The notes under the pieces: generated by a model
Database searches by the model: none
Told to the model about the DNA's origin: nothing
Seen by the model: the letters and a program-made list of their open reading frames with translations, nothing else
Origin: Rhizobium leguminosarum
GTDB taxonomy: Bacteria; Pseudomonadota; Alphaproteobacteria; Rhizobiales; Rhizobiaceae
NCBI RefSeq assembly: GCF_001652265.1
Contig: NZ_LWBS01000176.1
Span: 32,665-96,664, forward strand
DNA: 64,000 nucleotides
Direction of reading: 5' to 3'
In this document: positions 59,758 through 64,000 of the stretch, one piece after another
How positions within the stretch are numbered: the stretch's first letter is position 1
How the letters are laid out: the number at the start of each line of letters is the position of its first letter
Position numbers and translations under genes: made by a program

Positions 59758-60676
59758 TTACCATGTGCCTGACAAAGCCGTGCAGGCGAGCAGCACCCCG
59801 GTCAGGATATTGGCCAGGAACAGGCGATAATTCACCTCCGGGCGGGCAAGATCGATCCGCCGGGTCTGCCAGGCAACATGGATGGCGATCACCAGCATTC
59901 CGATCGCATAAGGCGGCGACATTTCCAACAGCCAGCCCCCGAGCGACCACGCGCCGACCGCCAGAGCATAGAACAGGCCGATCAAGGTCTTGCCGTGCCG
60001 ACCGAACAGAATTGCCGTCGATTTCAGGACCAAGACGGGTATCGTCCTTCAGATCGACATAAGCATAGATCGTCGTATCATAGCCGATCTGCCAGGTGAT
60101 GGCCCCGGCCCACATCAGCACGGCGCCAACCGGGATATGTCCTGCAGCCTCGGCCCATGCCATCAGCATCCCCCAGTTGAACGCCGCGCCCAGGACGGCC
60201 TGGGGCCAGTGGGTGAAACGCTTGCAGAGCGGATAGACGAAGACAAGCGGCAGGACACATATCGCGATGAGGCGCGTGTAGGGCGTCAGGAAAAACAGAA
60301 GCGAAGCCGCCAGTGCGAGTTCAACAGTCAGGAAGATAAGTGCCTGTAGCGTGACGATCTCTCCGCTTGCCAAAGGTCGAAAGCGGGTCCGCTCGACATG
60401 GCCGTCAAACTTCCGATCGGCGATGTCGTTGACCGTGGAGCCGGCGCTTCTCATCAGAAGAGCACCGAGAGAGAAGATCGCCAATTGCCTGAGGTCCGGG
60501 AGACCGTGCGATGCCTGGATAAGGGCCGCCCAGCACGGAAAAAGTGTCAGCCATATGCCGACCGGGCGATCCAGCCGCGCCAACCGCGTATATAGCCGCC
60601 ATGCGGCCGGCAACCGGCGATCCACCCAGTCGCCACGGTGGATGTCGCTGAGATCAGGGCGGCTCAGAGTCGTCAT
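59758..60676 (-). pseudogene. ubiA: UbiA-type prenyltransferase, frameshifted
   Basis: The N-terminal frame encodes a 4-hydroxybenzoate prenyltransferase: N-D-I-A-D-R-K-F-D is the first Asp-rich motif (N-D-x-x-D), then P-L-A-S-G, K-R-F-T-H-W-P-Q and Y-D-T-T-I-Y-A-Y-V-D-L-K-D-D. After T-R-L-G the frame is lost near 60028-60036. The other frame goes on as L-K-S-T-A-I-L-F-G, exactly the expected G-x-K-S-T-A block, up to the stop at 59758. One extra C in G-G-T-C-C-T-G explains it. Read without that base the gene would give about 305 residues and all motifs. With coq7 it is the second ubiquinone gene here with a single-base frameshift. Confidence 0.83.
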
Positions 60677-60891
60677 GATGTGATCCGAATTTCCTGTCGC
60701 AAATGGCCATGAAGCCTCAGGTTTTTTTGCCATCGGCGCTGCCCAGAATAGGAATTTTTGCAGACACGGCAATAACCGTCCGTTGCGATTGGTCGCTGAC
60801 GTTCTGCGGGAAATGCGGCCAGCTGTTCTTGTTGTGTTCGCATGTTTGCGATATGAATTCTTCCGATCTTGGAGATCGAAAGGGGAGGATC

Positions 60892-61275
60892 ATGAGCGTC
60901 TACGCAACCGTCGGTGCAGTCGATTCCGTCAAATCGAATGGTTTTTATGATGCGACCCTGGCAACGATCGGTTGGAGCAAACATCGGGAATTTCCTGGAT
61001 GGAGCGCTTATTCCGAAGGCGGGAAGGGTGAAGGTTTCGTTCTGTGGGTTTGCGAACCGTTCAACGGCGAACCGGCGAGCGCCGGAAATGGCTCGATGGT
61101 CGCTTTCATGGCCAAGTCCCGCGCCGAGGTGGATGCTTTTTACGATGCTGCCATGACCAACGGCGGAACGGACGAAGGCGCACCTGGTTTACGTCCGCGC
61201 TACGGGCCGAACTGGTATTCCGCTTACGTGCGTGACCCCGCCGGAAACAAGATTGCTGTCGTCTACGATAGCTGA
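60892..61275 (+). CDS. VOC-family protein
   Basis: A 127-residue protein of the VOC fold, similar to rhizobial glyoxalase/bleomycin-resistance-like proteins. It has a strand V-Y-A-T-V-G-A-V-D-S, then K-S-R-A-E-V-D-A-F-Y in the helix of the second half, and the closing Y-V-R-D-P-A-G-N-K-I-A-V-V. GGGGAGG is just before the ATG at 60892. Divergent from ubiA; no operon partner. Confidence 0.82.
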   Translation: MSVYATVGAVDSVKSNGFYDATLATIGWSKHREFPGWSAYSEGGKGEGFVLWVCEPFNGEPASAGNGSMVAFMAKSRAEVDAFYDAAMTNGGTDEGAPGLRPRYGPNWYSAYVRDPAGNKIAVVYDS

Positions 61276-61316
61276 GGCAAGCTCTATTGCCGCAACTCGA
61301 CGTCTCGGGGATTTCC

Positions 61317-62147
61317 CTATTTCCCGGCGAAAATGACGTGGGGACCGGCGCCGCGATCCGGCGCATCCCTGGGCAGGCCGAAGAAGCGTCTTGCCATTTC
61401 GGTCGGGCCGATATCCTCCAGAGATCGGAACCCCAGGCTCAGCAATCGGTTCGCAAGATCCTCGGGACCGAAGTGCGTCAGCCATGGCTCGCCGGCCGCG
61501 GCCGTGCGCGCGCCCATTTCCGCGGCGCGGGCACGGCGTTCGGGCGAATAGTTTTCGAGGGGTTCGCTGTAGTCGAAGACGATGGATGCGCTCGGCAGGC
61601 CGGCGACGAAGCGTAGCAAGGCAAAGACCGACGCCTCCCTGAGATATGGCACGACGCCGAGCCAGATGAAGAAGGACGGCGTCTCCGGCTCGAAGCCGGA
61701 ATCGATGAGACGCGTTTTCAAATCCTCATGTTCGAAATCGACGGGAACGAATGTCGGCAGGCTCTGCGTCAACCCGGCTTCGTCAAGCCGCATCTGCTTC
61801 CAGCTCTGCGTGGCGGGATGATCGACTTCGAAGACCTTCAGGCCGGTGTGGGGATTGCGCAGTGCAAAGGTGTCGAGTCCGGCGCCGAGAATGACGGCTT
61901 GCCCGACGCCCCTTGCGACGGAGAGGCCAAGGCAATCTTCGGCATATCGGCTTCGCGCCGCCATGAACAGGCGAAAGGATCGCGTGGCGGGGTCCTGGGC
62001 TTTCAGATCGGCCTCGGCACAGGCCGCCTCGCCGAGGATGCGGCGGGCATAGGGGTCTAAGAAGATAGCGCCGCCATCCGCGCGCTGATGTGCCGCTCGA
62101 TAGGCTGCCGCGCCCATCGCGGTGCGGCTTGGTTCGGATGCTCGCAT
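61317..62147 (-). CDS. SAM-dependent methyltransferase (LCMT/TIGR00027 type)
   Basis: A 276-residue class I methyltransferase of the TIGR00027/leucine carboxyl methyltransferase-like family. V-I-L-G-A-G-L-D-T-F-A-L-R is the SAM-binding motif I, and F-E-V-D-H-P-A-T-Q and F-V-P-V-D-F-E motifs II-III. E-P is followed by P-S-F-F-I-W-L-G-V-V-P-Y-L. Rhizobial relatives are of unknown substrate. The gene is divergent from a TetR regulator over a 132-base gap and is probably controlled by it. Confidence 0.88.
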   Translation of the reverse strand: MRASEPSRTAMGAAAYRAAHQRADGGAIFLDPYARRILGEAACAEADLKAQDPATRSFRLFMAARSRYAEDCLGLSVARGVGQAVILGAGLDTFALRNPHTGLKVFEVDHPATQSWKQMRLDEAGLTQSLPTFVPVDFEHEDLKTRLIDSGFEPETPSFFIWLGVVPYLREASVFALLRFVAGLPSASIVFDYSEPLENYSPERRARAAEMGARTAAAGEPWLTHFGPEDLANRLLSLGFRSLEDIGPTEMARRFFGLPRDAPDRGAGPHVIFAGK

Positions 62148-62279
62148 GAAGGCCTCTTTTTCTGTAAATCTGCTGCTGGCGCGGGCGGGAAGCTTGCCGG
62201 CACCCGAACCGCAGCGGATACATTGTCATCGCCGGAAGACTAGAGCATTATTTTAACACTGTAAAGATCAGATCGAGAC

Positions 62280-62870
62280 ATGGCCACACACGACGGATCG
62301 CCCCGCTATCATCACGGCAATTTGCGCCCCACACTGCTGTCCGTGGCGAGGGCGCTGCTGGAGGAGGGAGGCCCGGCGGCGCTGAGCATGCGGGAGATCG
62401 GCCGCCGCGCCGGCGTCTCGGCTCCGGCGGCATACCATTATTTCAACAGCCTGGACGCCATCGCGGCGGCACTCGCCGAACAAGGATTTGCCGAACTCAG
62501 CGAAGGCATCGATGCGGCACTAGCCGGTCCTCGGCGCCACCTGCTCGCCGGCGGCATCGCCTATGTCGCCTTTGCCCGCGCGAATCCAGGTCTCTACCGG
62601 CTGATGTTCGGGGAGGGCTTTCAGGCCTATTCCAAAGGAAACGAGGCGATACGCGCCCTGCGGATGCAGGTCTATCGGCAGATGAAGGACGACCTGGAAA
62701 AGCGGCTGACGCCCGAGGAGGTGCCGAACGCCGCGGTCTTTCTCTGGTCGCTGACGCATGGCCTTGCCTTGCTGATGATCGACGGCCAGGTCGAACCCGG
62801 TGCCGACCCCGACGCGAAGGTCGAGGATATCCTGAAGCTCGTCGGCAGGGGGTTGCCTGCCGCGAGATAA
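62280..62870 (+). CDS. TetR-family transcriptional regulator
   Basis: A 196-residue repressor. The N-terminal helix-turn-helix (L-S-M-R-E-I-G-R-R-A-G-V-S-A-P-A-A-Y-H-Y-F) is standard. The C-terminal ligand-binding part (F-A-R-A-N-P-G-L-Y-R-L-M-F) matches the TetR_C WHG-type domain. No clear SD precedes the ATG. It is divergent from the methyltransferase gene; the AT-rich TTATTTTAACACTGTAAAG before its start may include its own operator. Confidence 0.86.
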   Translation: MATHDGSPRYHHGNLRPTLLSVARALLEEGGPAALSMREIGRRAGVSAPAAYHYFNSLDAIAAALAEQGFAELSEGIDAALAGPRRHLLAGGIAYVAFARANPGLYRLMFGEGFQAYSKGNEAIRALRMQVYRQMKDDLEKRLTPEEVPNAAVFLWSLTHGLALLMIDGQVEPGADPDAKVEDILKLVGRGLPAAR

Positions 62871-62959
62871 CACGCGCCGGCTTTATCCATCCCGCATAGG
62901 CGATCCACCCAGGATCGCATCGATCCTATTGTGGACGGCGATGCCGGGACATTCAATCC

Positions 62960-63133
62960 CTACCAGGCGGTACGGGCGGTGCCGAGCGCGGTCGTATGAG
63001 AGGATGAGACCTGGGCGACGTGCGCCTTGAGCGACACGACGCAGTTTCCCGGAACGCTGAGATTGTGCGACGTCAAGTGTTTCAGCAATGTCTCGGCGTC
63101 GCGCTTTTCGGTTAGCGGAAATGTCACAGTCAT
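62960..63133 (-). CDS. Possible small protein, 57 residues
   Basis: An ORF reading M-T-V-T-F-P-L-T-E-K-R-D-A-E-T-L-L-K-H-L, then V-P-G-N-C-V-V-S-L. GGAG lies 8 bases before the ATG at 63133 and third positions are GC-rich. I recognise no family. It could be the intact N-terminus of a longer gene cut by a later stop. Weak support. Confidence 0.3.
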   Translation of the reverse strand: MTVTFPLTEKRDAETLLKHLTSHNLSVPGNCVVSLKAHVAQVSSSHTTALGTARTAW

Positions 63134-63467
63134 GCGAGTTCTCCAACGAATAAACTGAGCATCCGCACAAATTAATGTCTAAATTCTTTTGCGCTGCAAC
63201 AAGAAAATTTTAACGATAAAATTAAAATCGATTAGCTTTCGGAGGGGGTATTTAAAAACCGATTGAAATTGGATTCGCGGCTTCTCCATGGATGCCTTGA
63301 CTGCTTCGGCCAGCCGCGAGGGGAGGATGCCGTCAACGTGGGCATTGACCTATCCGTTAAGATCCGAACGGGCTCGTTTCGTCCGGTTTCCGTCGGTCGA
63401 AGTTGCCGGGGAAGGCGTTTTGGAGCGCCATGAGCGTTAAGTACGCTGGCTGACGTAAGATCGGCGG
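63134..63467. other. AT-rich gene-free stretch
   Basis: No gene. 63165-63240 is strongly AT-rich (TAAAATTAAAATCGATTAGC) for this DNA. It could be promoter DNA for the small ORF on the minus strand, or the edge of a rearrangement next to the argG fragment. Confidence 0.35.
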
Positions 63468-63758
63468 TCATCTGCCGTTGCGGGCCGCCCAGCTCCTGAG
63501 CCGTAATCCGTTGAGCCTGATGAAACCTTCCGCGTCCTGATGATCGAAGGCGATGGCGCTTTCTTCAAAGGTGACGAGGTCGGCGGAGTAGAGCGCGCAG
63601 GAGGAGGCGCGGGTGATGACCGAGGCGCTTCCCTTGTAGAACCTGAGCGTCACTTCGCCGCTGACGAAAGCCTGGCTGTGGTCGATCAGCGCTTGCAGCA
63701 TTTCCCGCTCGGGAGCGAACCAGAAGCCGTTGTAGATCAGCTCGGCGTAGCGGGGCAT
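63468..63758 (-). pseudogene. argG: C-terminal fragment of argininosuccinate synthase
   Basis: A 96-residue frame begins [18 protein letters not shown] and continues with V-T-L-R-F-Y-K-G-S and [14 protein letters not shown] to a stop. This is the C-terminal quarter of ArgG (about 400 residues), the helical tail used for tetramerisation. Directly before the Met the sequence no longer resembles ArgG (usual residues D-x-L/M before M-P-R-Y). The ATP- and citrulline-binding parts are missing, so no synthase activity is possible. It appears to be a copy fragment with the junction near 63759; the Met could still start a short protein. Confidence 0.85.
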
Positions 63759-63763
63759 GATCC

Positions 63764-63883
63764 CTATCCGAGAGAAGAGGCACCCCGGCTCCTTGCCAAC
63801 CAGACCAGGCCTGTGACCAGGAGCAGGATCATCACGGCATGGGTGATGTAATCGAGCGTGGTTTGCGGGCCGATATAGCGCGA
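63764..63883 (-). pseudogene. Possible remnant of a membrane protein
   Basis: Before the argG fragment on the same strand, a frame reads [29 protein letters not shown] and ends with TAG at 63764-63766. It looks like the last membrane helix of a protein, but a TGA lies directly upstream and there is no start. It is probably the tail of a gene truncated during the rearrangement that produced the argG fragment. Confidence 0.3.
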
Positions 63884-64000
63884 CGATCAGGATGAGACGC
63901 GAGCGACAATCTGGATGAGATTCTTATGTCGCGGTTGGAGCGAAGTTATCATGTTGATTGTCGCTGGCAAGAGTTTCATCGTCTTCTGATTGCCGCTCCG

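Noticed and set aside
1..64000. CRISPR arrays, tRNA or rRNA genes, intact insertion sequences, phage genes.
   Set aside because: No regularly spaced repeats, tRNA-like CCA-ended cloverleaf, rRNA sequence, transposase or integrase frame was found on reading both strands.

Overview
The window looks like a piece of a fast-growing rhizobial genome (Rhizobium, R. leguminosarum/etli type). The evidence is high GC with strongly GC-rich third codon positions, a coxMNOP-type second cytochrome oxidase cluster as known from rhizobia, mosaic palindromic intergenic repeats of rhizobial character, and many alphaproteobacterial families (NrsF, the MXKDX repeat protein, DUF4260, membrane AraC regulators). 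I cannot tell chromosome from plasmid. No rRNA, tRNA, CRISPR array, intact insertion sequence or phage gene was seen.

Layout. 1-6.1 kb: the 3' end of a MYG1-like gene, a c-type cytochrome and a complete aa3-type cytochrome c oxidase operon (subunits II, I, III, III-like and IV), then a ModA-like binding protein without a signal peptide. 6.1-11.8 kb: an AraC-type regulator divergent from an amine catabolism unit (APC permease, a coupled 57-aa ORF, copper/TPQ amine oxidase) followed by an ATP-grasp protein. 11.8-20.5 kb: small-molecule enzymes (isochorismatase-like, PNPOx-like, FAD hydroxylase, dienelactone hydrolase, VOC, SDRs), two pieces of a broken dienelactone hydrolase gene, a frameshifted SDR and a membrane AraC regulator. 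21-26.4 kb: a HlyD/ABC/FtsX-type export system and an EamA transporter bracketed by a 43-bp direct repeat. 26.9-30.4 kb: two tandem beta-helix/VCBS-like proteins that look like type I secretion substrates. 30.9-34.3 kb: an ECF sigma/NrsF anti-sigma pair divergent from an MXKDX protein, a cytochrome b and a Tat lipoprotein of the sulfite-oxidase fold. Promoters of the Caulobacter sigma-F type lie in front of both arms. 34.4-40.7 kb: an intradiol dioxygenase, a CPA1 antiporter, Kup, and a divergent second tyrosyl-tRNA synthetase preceded by a possible tyrosine-codon leader. 40.8-51.3 kb: two MFS transporters, a LysR regulator, a CHAP-like protein, an LMW phosphatase gene with an in-frame stop, a PLP decarboxylase, a low-complexity repeat protein, a GNAT, an ornithine-cyclodeaminase homologue and a dapB homologue. 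51.5-64 kb: VOC proteins, a nitrilase-fold protein lacking two usual catalytic residues, a GFA protein, an ABC exporter, a GST, frameshifted coq7 and ubiA, an EEP phosphatase, a phosphodiester glycosidase, a methyltransferase with a divergent TetR regulator, and a C-terminal fragment of argG.

How it works together. Most of the window is accessory metabolism and stress or redox functions in short operons. The best-supported functional unit is the sigma-F-like regulon at 30.9-34.3 kb, where the two promoters tie the regulator pair to a periplasmic redox branch. The least expected features are the tyrS leader, the triad-less nitrilase homologue and the number of broken genes (SDR, LMW phosphatase, coq7, ubiA, argG, dienelactone hydrolase). 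The breaks suggest a region where duplicate genes decay, although single-base sequencing errors cannot be excluded for the frameshifts.
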